A stretch of 38,895 bases of DNA, taken from contig BFEA01000110.1 of the NCBI GenBank assembly GCA_003427395.1, positions 275,361 through 314,255 on the forward strand, read 5' to 3'. A model generated the notes under the pieces. The model did no database searches. It was given only the letters and a program-made list of their open reading frames with translations, and was not told the origin of the DNA. This document shows, piece after piece, positions 8,737 through 20,126 of this stretch. Made by a program: the position numbers and the translations under genes. This stretch comes from Chara braunii (taxonomy: Eukaryota; Streptophyta; Charophyceae; Charales; Characeae). Position 1 is the stretch's first letter. Every line of letters starts with the position of its first letter.

Positions 8737-8803
8737 ATTGGCCTCAATCCCTAGATCTATTACATGAAAGTCCAATACCTTAACCAATAGTGTTAGGCCC
8801 AAA
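8737..8803 (-). repeat. Degenerate tRNA-Glu-like sequence
   Basis: The minus strand reads TATTGGTTAAGGTATTGGAC then TTTCATGTAATAGATC and AGGGATTGAGG. This resembles a tRNA-Glu(UUC): a D-arm GGTTA and an anticodon loop CTTTCAT. The B box is mutated (GATTGAG for GTTCGAN). It is a tRNA pseudogene or another SINE head. Confidence 0.45.
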
Positions 8804-10437
8804 GTTCGATATGGTAAGTGTTGCTTTCCACATAAAGGGTGTCCACACACTGACTTGGCATGGCAAGGGCACAACAAGGTCACACCTTAGCCTATCGGCC
8901 AAACCCACGACCGCCAAACTCTCGTATCTACCGCGCGGAGGTCTGGTCCATGTTCTACTTCACTGCACACTCTGTTTAGCACACGAAGGCGCACCACCGT
9001 CGAAAATGACCTCAACAAAATTTAAACGCTCTTTTCGAGGCTATCGTTACCATCTCGCTAGCAGTCACCCCGACCTTCATAGCGCTGAAACTACGACCAC
9101 GCATGCCTTCACCGAGACTGTGGGATAATTCTAATTGGCGGGTAGATACAAAGAGGTTCGCTATCGTATTACGTATTACGCGACCTCCAATGTCGTCTCA
9201 AATAAAACCAAGAGTAGTCACTTTTAAAATCACGGCACATGTGGAAAGACCTGAGGCCGGCCATAACAATGCAACCCCGGTGTGCGCCCACGAGCCACAG
9301 TCAGCTGTAACGACCAAAGGAAAATATCATTTTGTCTTAATTAAATCAAAAACAGAAGTTGACCGGCTATTGTCCAGCTCTATAACATCAACCAGAAAAG
9401 ATCACGCACGCCTGAAAATGGCGCGCCCACACACTCCCTATTCTTTCTCTGAACACACAACTACTCACAAAGAAACGAAAATTGGTCGTGGCTCGCGCAG
9501 TGCACCCAATTTTCGCACCCAACTTTTAATTCTACCCTCATTTTTGTCACTTGCAAAAACCAGGGCGGACACCCTTGTAAGGGTATTCGCAGCGACAGTC
9601 GGCGGTGGCGGGGTTCGCTGCGTAGGACCAGGGTTCTGGCAGGGATGCAGAGGCTACGACGATAGCGGGGGTGTGGCGTTCGTGGCTGGAGTGTGGGACA
9701 TTGCGTTGGGTGAGGGAGCAATCTACGGGGCCACGGGCGGGGGTAGCGGGCGGGGGTAGCAGGCGGGGCTCGAGGGGTGCGGGGGCTGTCGGGCTTGGGG
9801 CGGGTGCGCGGTAGCGGGGCTGGTGTCGGGGGGTTGGGGCCAGGGCCCCGGGGTTGGTAGGCAAGGGTCGCTGTGGTCGAACGGTGGCAGTGGTCGGCCA
9901 TTGGTGGCGGTGGTCGTGGACCCCTGCCACCGCTTTAGGCCTGGGGTTCCTGGTGTGACATCCTTGCCTGTAGTCGCATTGGTAGGAGGCTTATCACCCC
10001 CGATGGAAGGTCATAAGCCCCCTCCTTACCATCGGACACGAGCCCCTACTAGTGGTACTCCGGCGACCCCTTTTAAAGGAGGGAGGTCACCTATTGGTAT
10101 CCCGGTATAGGACCACCGTGTGCCGAGTTAGTTGTTTTTTAAAGGTGAAGTTGAAAAGACTACGGACGTTGATCATAGAGGAACGTGCCTCCTTAGTGAC
10201 CGTTGAAATCCTAAGGTTTAATTATTTTATTTTACTATTTTATTATGTTCTCTTTTTTATTTATTATTTAAAGGTTCCGGATTTTATAAATAGCAGTCGT
10301 GAAACCTTTCTTCTATTGGCCAATAGGTCCAATCGGAGGATTTTGCTGCTATCTCATAATTCCAATCAGGTGGGGTTATGCCGAGAAGAGGGCTAGAGAA
10401 ACATCATAGCGGTTATCTGAGCTTAGCAACCAGTAGT
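8804..10437. other. Spacer with a GC-rich core, no gene recognised
   Basis: The stretch at about 9590-9960 is strongly G-rich on the plus strand, with repeated GGCGGGGGTAGC-type units. This alone gives the open frames seen there (for example 9103-9759 plus and 9461-9930 minus), which are Gly- or Pro-rich and lack domains. An imperfect inverted repeat, GGAGGCTTATCACC facing ATAAGCCCCCTCC, lies at about 9986-10025. The sequence from 10200 is AT-rich. Confidence 0.5.
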
Positions 10438-11554
10438 CTGTGTGTGTGTGTGATGTGCATGACTAGCTACTAGTGGTGTGAGTGGCTATGGCCTATCGCA
10501 AGGGACTGCATGCCTATAGGCCACAACACTTGAAATATTTATGGAGTTGGGAGTGTGAAGATGAGGAAGGGCCTACGCTAAAACGTAATTTTGACCTATC
10601 AGAGATTTGATAGGGAAGCAAAATTAAAAATCAATATTCAAGGTGGTCGGAAGCAAGCTAATCGAAGAGATGAGGACCTCCAGGCGACCATTACCAAGGC
10701 CCAAAATAGAGTCGAACGAAGATGCAAGCGGGATGGAGTAACTGCAGCAGTGTAGGTCACTATCACATACCATGAGGAACAGACCTCAACGGGGACCACA
10801 AAAAGCGAGCAGCTATGAATCTCCCCTCGAAAGGCCATGGCCGCGCGGCCGCGCGACTTTTTAGCCACGTGGAGACCAATATGGGAGAGGGGGGGGAGGG
10901 TTTGAGGGCTTATTGGGGTTGCGCAACCCCAAACCCACCCCCTCGAAGAAAAAAAATAAAAAAAAACGAATATCAAAACGGGGTGGGTTCGTGGTTAAAA
11001 AAAAAAAAAAAAAAAAAAACAGCAGACAGTCATGCCGCACCACCACGTACTGAATGAAAAAGGCAAAAACCATTGTGGATGTACCACTGCATCTTTGAGG
11101 AGGTACATCCTCCATTAAGCAATTTTGGTGGGTAGTGTGACGATCGCGCTGGACTGTACAATTTGGACCAAATGTGGAAAATGAGAACGTATCTTCCACT
11201 GAAACACCGAAAGATACATCCACTATATGCAAGAAAAAAAAAAATGGCAGTTCACATTTCCGTGTTCTAGTTTGGTGAGTAGTGGAGCTAGACCCATACT
11301 TTCTTCTTTTTCACATTTGTTGAGTGTGTTCTTTTTTTTTTTTTAAATGTATTTGGACCGTTTTCCGATGGTGTGAAGCATCTTATTTCGCTGTGTGGAA
11401 TCCCCTCCCTACAAATGCCTGGCAGTTGTGTTCTTTTCTTTTCCTGTTGTTGTGGTTTGAGTTGCCAGTGCCATTGCTGCTCCGTTGATTGTCACAAGAG
11501 CAGGGGGCTGTGGAAGACTTGCACGGAGATCACTTATGGCTGCATTGACACGCA
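10438..11554. other. Spacer with simple repeats, no gene recognised
   Basis: Holds a short (GT)n (10439-10453), a poly(A) run (about 10998-11019), a 9-bp inverted repeat (GGATGTACC facing GGTACATCC, about 11070-11109) and the 20-bp palindrome listed separately. Open frames to about 120 codons show no domains. Confidence 0.5.
10913..10932. repeat. Perfect 20-bp palindrome
   Basis: TTGGGGTTGCGCAACCCCAA is identical to its reverse complement. Its function is unknown. It may be an insertion scar or a protein-binding site. Confidence 0.85.
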
Positions 11555-12205
11555 NNNNNNNNNNNNNNNNNNNNNNNNNNNNNNNNNNNNNNNNNNNNNN
11601 NNNNNNNNNNNNNNNNNNNNNNNNNNNNNNNNNNNNNNNNNNNNNNNNNNNNNNNNNNNNNNNNNNNNNNNNNNNNNNNNNNNNNNNNNNNNNNNNNNNN
11701 NNNNNNNNNNNNNNNNNNNNNNNNNNNNNNNNNNNNNNNNNNNNNNNNNNNNNNNNNNNNNNNNNNNNNNNNNNNNNNNNNNNNNNNNNNNNNNNNNNNN
11801 NNNNNNNNNNNNNNNNNNNNNNNNNNNNNNNNNNNNNNNNNNNNNNNNNNNNNNNNNNNNNNNNNNNNNNNNNNNNNNNNNNNNNNNNNNNNNNNNNNNN
11901 NNNNNNNNNNNNNNNNNNNNNNNNNNNNNNNNNNNNNNNNNNNNNNNNNNNNNNNNNNNNNNNNNNNNNNNNNNNNNNNNNNNNNNNNNNNNNNNNNNNN
12001 NNNNNNNNNNNNNNNNNNNNNNNNNNNNNNNNNNNNNNNNNNNNNNNNNNNNNNNNNNNNNNNNNNNNNNNNNNNNNNNNNNNNNNNNNNNNNNNNNNNN
12101 NNNNNNNNNNNNNNNNNNNNNNNNNNNNNNNNNNNNNNNNNNNNNNNNNNNNNNNNNNNNNNNNNNNNNNNNNNNNNNNNNNNNNNNNNNNNNNNNNNNN
12201 NNNNN
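11555..12205. other. Assembly gap (651 N)
   Basis: A run of 651 undetermined bases, bordered on the right by C and T homopolymers (12206-12222) that probably stopped assembly. Open frames drawn across it are meaningless. Confidence 1.
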
Positions 12206-13239
12206 CCCCCCCCCTTTTTTTTTATGTTTTATTTCACCAAGGAAAAATCTGTGAAAATCGTGGCTGGAGAATTGGGAACGCCATCCGAGGTCGCGGCCAC
12301 GAACGTGGTTGCTGTGGCTATTAGACCCCACAGCCGCGACCATAAGTGAAACATAGGCGAGTTGTAACGCCTAGATAGCGATTTAAAGGCAGAATGTGTG
12401 GCTAGTGATGCGGCAACAAAGTCATGGCACAAACCAGATTAGAGGTTGGCGGACCACCCGCCAACTACATCGATGGAGGACGACCCGGAGACCAGCTCAT
12501 GACGACGGAGCAACTGAGGCAGTGAGACGGTTACGAGTGGTTGGTCAATGCCATGGTCAAGGAGAGCAAGGAACGAACGCGCAGTGCCGCTTGTAAGTGA
12601 GTGAGAATTCGAATTCAAAGGTCGGACTTCGTATGAGACGCCCGTGTGAAGTGTGCGTACTGGTTATTGTTTACGTCTCCCACTTACTGGTGAAGTCAGC
12701 TTGTGACGACGGAGACGTTGAGGCGCACGAAACGATTACGAACAATTAGGGAGCGTGGACTCACTGATCAGGGTGTTGGCGGTAGGTGTTGACTTTGAGA
12801 GAGGGATGAGTGTAAGGTTTCTCGGGAGCTGAACGTGAGGACTTGCTGTTGATGTCACTTGCTTTTTTGCATGGTGTATATCACTCTTCATCGCGGCATG
12901 TGCGAGCATTCCAAGAGGGGTGGATATGAGGTTTTCTTGAGAGCTCTACTCATGAATGTTCATTTCAACTGCGCGGTCTCCATCCCCCATTGTATGAATA
13001 ATTGTGTTGAGGGACGAATGATTGGTGCAACATACGAGTGAGAGACACTTAAGAGCGAGCGATAAGGTTAGTCAGAAATAGGGGGTGAACGTGTGCGGTG
13101 CAAGGTACCAATGAGAATGTGTGTTACTTGAGGTTCGAACTTCGTGAGACATACAAGAAGAGATGTGTAAACACTCCACAGTTGAACTCATCAGGAAACC
13201 GAACTCTACTCTCGTTATCCACTTAGCAATATAAAACGT
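12206..13239. other. Spacer, no gene recognised
   Basis: Mixed-composition sequence with a faint internal duplication (GACGACGGAGCAACTGAGGC near 12498 and GACGACGGAGACGTTGAGGC near 12704). No open frame over about 67 codons and no recognisable motif. Confidence 0.5.
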
Positions 13240-13695
13240 TTCACAAGAAATAAAAAAATTCCTTCATCTTTTAAATTATCATTCCAAAGTTGTTCCAATT
13301 CTAAAATTTTCAGTTTTATTTGAAAACTTTCCGTCTAAAAATAAGTTTTCTTTTCCAAGTGCATCTATTTGTTGAAGACTGAATGAAAGTTTCGACAAGT
13401 TTATGAAATACCTCAATTAAATTTTCCCTCTACTATAACCATTTGTTGATTGAAACTCCTTATAATAGAATGATAGTCCAATTTTAAAAATCCATAAAAT
13501 CATTCACACTTTCATTGTATTTCTAGTATGCAGCTTAAATAAGAATGGATATCCTAAACGTGGAAGATTTTTTTTTTCAAGTAAAACAAAAAAAAATAAA
13601 TGTGGAATATCATTTTTTAAAATGGAATAAAATTTTTAATTGTAGAATATATATTTATTATGGAATGGCTATTTAATTCCATAAACATTTATTTT
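13240..13695 (+). mobile_element. AT-rich foldback element, copy A
   Basis: A non-coding AT-rich repeat of about 455 bp. It shares the block TTTCCGTCTAAAAAT, the block ATCTATTTGTTGAAGA and the end TATTTAATTC with the copies at 14309, 14830 and 18071. The left and right halves are imperfect inverted copies of each other, so a transcript or single strand could fold into one long hairpin. MITE-like or foldback; no transposase. Confidence 0.65.
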
Positions 13696-14308
13696 GAGTG
13701 TCAGTCATGCTTCTATTTGTATCGGACTAATCACTGAAATCAATGAAATTGTTTTTACTTAGTCTGGGCATTAACGAGAAGAAAACATGGCTATTGTCAA
13801 ATCCTGAGAAAAACTAGCGTGTAAAATGCTGTTGAAATTACTCGTTAGTTTGAGAGTAGTTTGTCATCACCACCAGTTGGTTGTCATCTTGCCGTTGAGA
13901 GATCGTACCATGCAGAGAAAATTAAGAAATGAGGTTGGGGGATACATTCGGCGACACATATGTGAATGACTAATCAAACAAAAGAGTATTCTCTTTGTGT
14001 ATGGGTCGTGATCTTGTTGGGTTGATGCCAACCTATTGGTTAAGTACTAACGAAAGGAGCTTCTTACTACAATAATAAAGTGATTTAGGCGGGTCAATCG
14101 CATGACGTTGATTAGTTTGTGAGTATGAATATGTTAATCGACATGAGAAGGTTTTTGTGAACACTCGTGAGTGAGTTGTGATCTAAGTTATTGACATGCT
14201 AATTTATAACTTATATGGAGTTTGCACATGAGTTCCATTATCTTTTGAGTTTATGAATTCCGCTATGAACAGTTTAATCTCGCGATCAAATACTTGCAAC
14301 ATAAAAAT
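13696..14308. other. Spacer between foldback copies
   Basis: AT-rich sequence with no open frame of note and no recognised motif. Confidence 0.5.
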
Positions 14309-14567
14309 TCCCACAAAAAATAAAAGATGAAAAAACGTTTTATTAAAAAAAATTCGTCATATTTAAAATATTTTATAGACTCATCAAGACTTTAATTCCA
14401 TCTCTAGCATGCAGTCCAAATAGGAAGGGATACCGCATTCTTGGAAGAAAAGTTTTCAAGTAAGACGAAAAATTTAAAAAGTGGAATGACATTTTTAAAG
14501 ATTTAATGAAAATTTAAAATTTAAAATGCAATTATTTTAAGGTGATTATTTAATTTTGGAAAATTTA
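14309..14567 (+). mobile_element. AT-rich foldback element, copy B (internally deleted)
   Basis: Starts with the same CCACAAAAAATAAAAGATGA end as the other copies, then jumps directly to the right arm (GACTCATCAAGACTTTAATTC, GCAGTCCAAATAGGAAGGGA). It is therefore about 200 bp shorter, an internal deletion derivative. Confidence 0.6.
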
Positions 14568-14829
14568 TTTGTTTTACCTGTGATTTTATATTGCACCTAC
14601 ATCAATTGGTGATTGTTATTTTGATAAATCAAAGGTCACGGACCTTGTTGGGTAACATGAGCGTGACATCTGTTATCATCGACGGTGGTTGTTTGTGATA
14701 GTCGTTGGGTCAGCCTACAGCTACTTAAGTCTGTGCTCATTACAGGAGAATGAGTCGAAGCTTGGGTATTCTAGTGTCTGCTATATGCATTAATTTTTCT
14801 TTAAACAGTAAGTTAGATATTAGCAGAAA

Positions 14830-15322
14830 AAAAATAATGAATTAAATAATTATTCTATAATAAAATTACATTCTAAATCTCAAATTTTTATTTTATCTTA
14901 AAAAATGCGATTCCAATTTTAAAATTTTTCGTCTTTCTTGAAAATTTTCATTCCAAGAATGAGATATCCCTTCTTATTTGAACTGCATGCTAAAGATGGA
15001 ATGAAAGTATCGATAAGTTTACAAAATATTTAATTTGGACTGTCATTCTATGTAAGGATTTTCAGTCATAAATATGTTAATCCAATCTAAGTTATAAGAT
15101 ATTTGTTGTAGTGGAATGAGATGTTAATTAAAACATTTCATGAACACGTCTTGACTGTCATTCCATCTTGAACAAATAGATGTACTTGGAAAAAAAACTT
15201 ATATTTTAACGAAAACTTATCAAATAAAATTTGAGAATTTAAAATTGGACGAGCATTGGAATTATAATCTATAAATATGAAGAATTTTTTTTTTATGGAT
15301 TTGTTTTTCAACTTTCATTTAT
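14830..15322 (-). mobile_element. AT-rich foldback element, copy C (inverted)
   Basis: Same family in the opposite orientation to the other three copies. The reverse complement of its right end (AAATGAAAGTTGAAAAA) matches the left end of the copy at 18071. It contains both arms and the central CATAAATATGTTAATCCAAT segment shared with that copy. Confidence 0.65.
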
Positions 15323-17299
15323 CGTAGAATGTTTTCTGTTGATAATCAGCATAAGTGTCTCTCAGCATGACACTAAAAAAGTTTGATTTGTCATTTGTCA
15401 GAAACGAAATGGGGGACGACTTATGTAGATGAGAGAAAGTTATTCGAATCTCGATCCTTCAATTCAATCTTGTACCTTTTTTGTTTTTATTTAAAGTTAT
15501 TTATGTTATGAGTTAAATTTGAATTTTTTAAGTTTCTATTAGTTTTGCTGAAAATTTATGACTTCCTGTCTCTGTCATGCTTTATCATTTGAGCTGAGCT
15601 CGAACTTTTGACACTTATTCATGTTATCTTACTCTAAGAATTAAAGGAATGAAACCAGTTCAACTTGGTTTGGCAAGCTTATTAGCGTACCCTGTCTTGT
15701 CACTATATATTTATTGAAGTTCTACCCGAGTGACTGTTAGGTGAAAAATTGTACTATGTCTTCTAGAAAATGCAAGTGAGACTTACTGTCTGAGAGAAAG
15801 AGAAAAAATTGTATATGAAGAAAAACTTAGTATTGTGAGATTTAACCTTCAAACTGTTGGGGAGAAGGAAAGTTGTACTGAAGAAAGTAACATACCTACT
15901 AATAAAATTCATACTCCGTGAACATTAAATACTGGTGGGTTTCGAGTCAATCGAAAGAAAATATGTGTTATAAATAGAGTCAAAGTTTTTATCGGATTAT
16001 TTTAATTTTCCACTTTGACAGAGAGAATAGATGAAGTTTAAGGAGCGTTGTTGTAAAGTTTGATCATTTAGCTCTTATTACAACCCCTGTAATAAGCAAG
16101 TTAGGATTTTCATTACCATGCATTGGTTATGAATAGGCGTCAGACACTACGAATTTCTGTATAATGTACAAACAGGGACTGCATTCAACTACTTCCTGTA
16201 TTGTATACGAATAATAACTGCAGTACAACCCCGAAGCTGTAAACAAATGAGAGCACCTCTTGACAATATATGTATGCTATATGTCAGCAGGGACTGCAAA
16301 TAATAGCTTCCTCTGCTATATTTGGACAGACTCCTTTCTGTCGTGTCCCTTGCTATATCCGAAAAGAGACTGCATTTAGTTGCTCACAGTGTAGTACTCA
16401 AGTGAAAAAAATAACTAGGTGTACCCTATGTTATAAACAAACCATGGTAATGCTTAACGATGTCGTATAGTCTATATGGACCAGTCTTGTACTCAACACT
16501 ACCCTGTACTTTAATTGAGTGGGATGAACATCCCTTGACACCATGTGTACTAGTCTAATAGGTTTTCGTTATCAATGATACTATATACACCATTTGAACA
16601 GAGTTCACTACTATTGGTATCATGCGTAATACTTAAGCATTAATCAGTCCGAAGAACATTCAAAGCAACTGCTTTGTCAAACAATAGTGTTTAATCGGTT
16701 TGGGTAAAAATATGCTTCATTCCATACTCGAAGTTCAATAATAACTTGTTTATTGTTAATCACTGTAGTAGGTTGTTGCTCCGAATATTAGCAGCGGATT
16801 GTTTGTTGTGAATGTAAGCAAATGAACCAGTTGCAGCGAGTTCTTAGTTACAATCTATTTATGGGTTAATGCCGGCAATGATAAATAACTAAGTCGATTG
16901 TTTTCTGTGGGTTCTCAACAACCAATTACCTGCGGCGATATCAGTTCGTTATTATAGTGGATCGTTCTCAGAGGTAACGGGACTAATGGTACATTGGTAG
17001 AAAGTTTTATATGGTAAGCCTCTTGTTGCAGTTTTCTTTGAGATAATAAGGAACGTAAAATCTTTCTCATTTTCAATTGATTACATCAAAGGTCAGTGCC
17101 AACAAAGAAACGAGGAGGAAGAAAGTCATGTATAGCACAGAGAGTCTAGTGATGCCGTGCACCCTCAACCAAAACAACGTAGAAGGGTGGGGGAAAATTG
17201 AGTTTTACAAGAAATTGATGAGGGAAAAAATGCTTGAGTTGGTAAAGCGTCAAGAGTTTATTGAGTCGGTCTCCTACTTTCATACGCGTGATGAGAAAT
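15323..17299. other. AT-rich spacer, no gene recognised
   Basis: No supported coding region. Around 16170-16390, GGGACTGCA-type blocks followed by ACTTCCT/AGCTTCCT and a CTATAT stretch recur three times with decay (about 16175, 16291 and 16366), a degenerate repeat. The 111-codon open frame at 17077-17412 has no domain and runs into a poly(A) tract. Confidence 0.5.
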
Positions 17300-17317
17300 C
17301 ACTCAGCCTACATTATC

Positions 17318-17605
17318 GAACGTACACGTACGGGGCCTTTCCGTACGAACCTGTACGCCCTCATACGACCCGTACGAAAAAAAAAAAAAAAAAAAGTCAT
17401 AAAAAAATCTGAAAAATATATATGTGATGTGACATAAAAAAACAAGCAACATTTGTCTGATCACCATCTGCAAATTTTTATTAGAATTAGAGAAAACAAA
17501 TAAAAACAGTAAAACAAATTTAAAAAAGTCGTACAGGGCCTTGAGTACGATTAGCGTACAAGAAATGAGTACAACTCGTACTCGTACGAGGGTGAGTACA
17601 AGTCG
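17318..17605. repeat. GTAC-rich inverted repeat pair around an A/T-rich core
   Basis: Two clusters dense in GTAC (17321-17377 and 17528-17602) flank about 150 bp of AT-rich sequence that begins with poly(A). The reverse complement of the left cluster, TCGTATGAGGGCGTACAGG, resembles TCGTACGAGGGTGAGTACA in the right cluster. It may be a small, decayed element with terminal inverted repeats. Confidence 0.4.
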
Positions 17606-18070
17606 CAACGTAGCACTCAACACTACATTCTCCATTGAGATTGTCGCTTGAGCTGGGATGGTTGTCAGTAACCATCCATAAGTTGCTCTAACGATCATCT
17701 TCTAGATTAGGTTATGTTACTTCAACACAAAGAATCAGAAAAGAAGAATTCAGAGAATTATTAATATCATATCGTTCTACTAAGTTCTCAAAGTTAATTG
17801 AATACTCGCCTGAAGAGAAGAAGCGATTTAAAAGGATAATGCCGTGTTCGTAAAATGAAACATATGGCAAGAGAGGTCGGACAAGTGGGAAGATAGTGAG
17901 ACATATTACATAGCAACTTTCAAAATTTATATGCGAAAAAACGAACTTGATGCAATAAAGAGACAAACTATAATCGAATGCACAATACATAATTAATATC
18001 ACAACAATCAATATTTCTACGGTAACCTCATTTGAGACAATCTGACAAGCCAGAAAGATTCAATAGAAAA

Positions 18071-18595
18071 TTTTCCACAAAGAAATGAAAGTTGAAAAAA
18101 TATTCCATTAAAAAAAAATCATATTTAAAAATGATAATTCCAATATCCGTTCAATTTTAAAATTTGAAATTTCGAGTTTTATTTGATAAATTTCCGTCTA
18201 AAAATGGGTTTTGCCTTCCAACCATATCTATTTGTTGAAGATGGAATGAAATTCTGAATGAATTTATGAAATATCGTAATTAAACTTTCATTCTACTACA
18301 ATAATTATCTTCTAATTTATATTGGATTAACATATTTATGATTGAAAATCCTTATATAGAATGATAGTTCAATTAAAATATTTCATGAACTCATCCAGAT
18401 TTTCATTCCACTTCCCACATGCAGTTCAAATAAGAAGGGACACCCCATTCTTGGAATGAAAGTTTTCAAGTACGATGAAATTTTTTAAAAGCGGAATGAC
18501 ATTTTGTAAGATGAAATTAAAATTTTAAATTTAGAATATAATTTTACTATATAGTATATAATAATTATTTAATTCATGAAAATTTTTATATTATT
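18071..18595 (+). mobile_element. AT-rich foldback element, copy D
   Basis: The most complete copy. The left arm GATGGAATGAAATTCTGAAT with TTTATGAAATATCGTAATTA pairs, with mismatches, with the right arm (ATTTCATGAACTCATCCAGA, TTTTCATTCCAC). The arms are about 200 bp each around a short centre. It is non-coding. Confidence 0.7.
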
Positions 18596-19187
18596 ATCAG
18601 GAATCAATAGAGGCTATTATTCTTATGCGTACAGTTCAACCATTTTTGGAGATGAGTAAGTCTTAACCAACCCTAACCAGATTGCTTCCAAAGAAGCCGT
18701 ACGAGATCACTATGTCTGTGTCATTGGTTCCAGACTAGAGGATCTCTCCATCTATGTCATTCTCACTCAGTTTGTTCAGACATCTGTGCATAAGCGGAGA
18801 CTCTAGTACATCAGAAGTGGAAATGAGACTCATGTATGCTTTGGCTCATTGTTGACAACAACAACTTATCTTGATAAACGAGCAGTTAACTTGGAGTATG
18901 GAAGGAGAAACTAAGTTATAGCTTCGGTCCTAAGCAGTATGCAGATTATGTGAGGCCCTCTATCCCATTTGACATTTGTAATGGTTCTTACATGGGACAA
19001 ATCGTAGACTTGGCAAATAAGTATGTCTGTGTGATTGAAATTGATATTAAAACATTGACTGATCCTTCAGACATTAGGTTTAATAATCTAAGGAGGGGGA
19101 TTTTTTCAAGACCATATATTCCTTCGACATGCAAGGAGTACTGTGTATGGACAAATATCAAGATCCTTGTTTTTTACAGACCTTTCA
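18596..19187. other. Spacer, no gene recognised
   Basis: The open frame at 18950-19210 (86 codons) shows no domain and runs into the element starting at 19188. I see nothing supportable here. Confidence 0.45.
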
Positions 19188-20126
19188 ACACAGGATTCGT
19201 GAAAACGTAACAAAATAAATTGTTAGGTGTGCATGAAATGTATTCAAGATTATGATAGTACATTTTCCATGCCTCCTCCAGGAACAAAATTCTACGTAAT
19301 TTTGTAAAACAATCATAAAAAAAAGAATAGAAAATTACTTTTTGAGAACAACTGGAAGTGGCGAGGAAAAAAAAAGGTTTTTCCACGTAAGATCACTACC
19401 CGGTGAAGCAAGGTATGTTCAAAAACAGAAATATATCATTTTTTTGTTATCTCAAATAATCATGTTTATAGTCCTATAAGATGTATAGCATGATGAACAT
19501 ATTCGGGGTTTTTCGAACGCTCAAACACGTTCTCAAACATATTCTCCCATACCTGAGCGAACATATTATTTTTTATTGTTTATTTTTTTTTTTCCCTTTT
19601 TTTTTTAATTTTAAACTCGTCTTTAGTTAAGAATTTGAAGGTGTCTCTCCCTGACAAAAGTTGTTTGTATTCTTATTTTAGAGAACATATTTTTTTGCTA
19701 AGGATTTTATTGTCAACGTCAAAATGGATTTATAGTCCTATAAATTAGTTTTTGTAGATTTTGGTTTTTACCTAACTGCTGAAAATGACTTATAGTTCTA
19801 TAAATGGATATTCATCAAAATCCGTTTTTTTTTTTTTACATCTTTTAAGTTTGCATGGTAGTCCTAAAAAATTATCATATTTGAGCTTTGTTTTTCGCAA
19901 ATATACTGAGGATGACTTATAGCCATATAAGAAAATTTTGCAAGAAAGAGTTTTCTTGCACATTTTGAGGAACAATTGACTTTTCACCTCTTTTTTGCCT
20001 CCTTTAGCAAAAAACAGTTAAAAACGCTTTCTTTTTGTGTAAAAAATAGCAGTTTGACTTTTACTTTTTCATTCTGTAAAAAACATGAGGTTTTGTCGTT
20101 TTGTTATATTTTCACGAATCTAGTGT
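19188..20126 (+). mobile_element. Non-autonomous DNA element with terminal inverted repeats, copy 1
   Basis: About 940 bp, with a near-identical partner at 34722-35675. The left end AGGATTCGTGAAAACGTAAC and the right end GTTATATTTTCACGAATCT are inverted repeats of each other. It has no transposase. The palindromic 14-mer TTATAGTCCTATAA occurs inside at 19466-19479 and 19730-19743, with one-base or few-base variants at 19790-19803 and 19917-19930. It is T-rich, with many poly(T) tracts. The ends next to the inverted repeats read CACAG/CACTA-like in this copy, but no clear target duplication was found. Confidence 0.75.

Noticed and set aside
9103-9930. Frame of 218 codons (plus) and frames of 127-146 codons (minus) in the GC-rich core
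   Set aside because: Stop-poor GC-rich sequence on both strands, Gly/Pro-biased, with no recognisable domain or splice context.
11373-12343. Long open frames across the N gap
   Set aside because: They consist almost wholly of undetermined bases.
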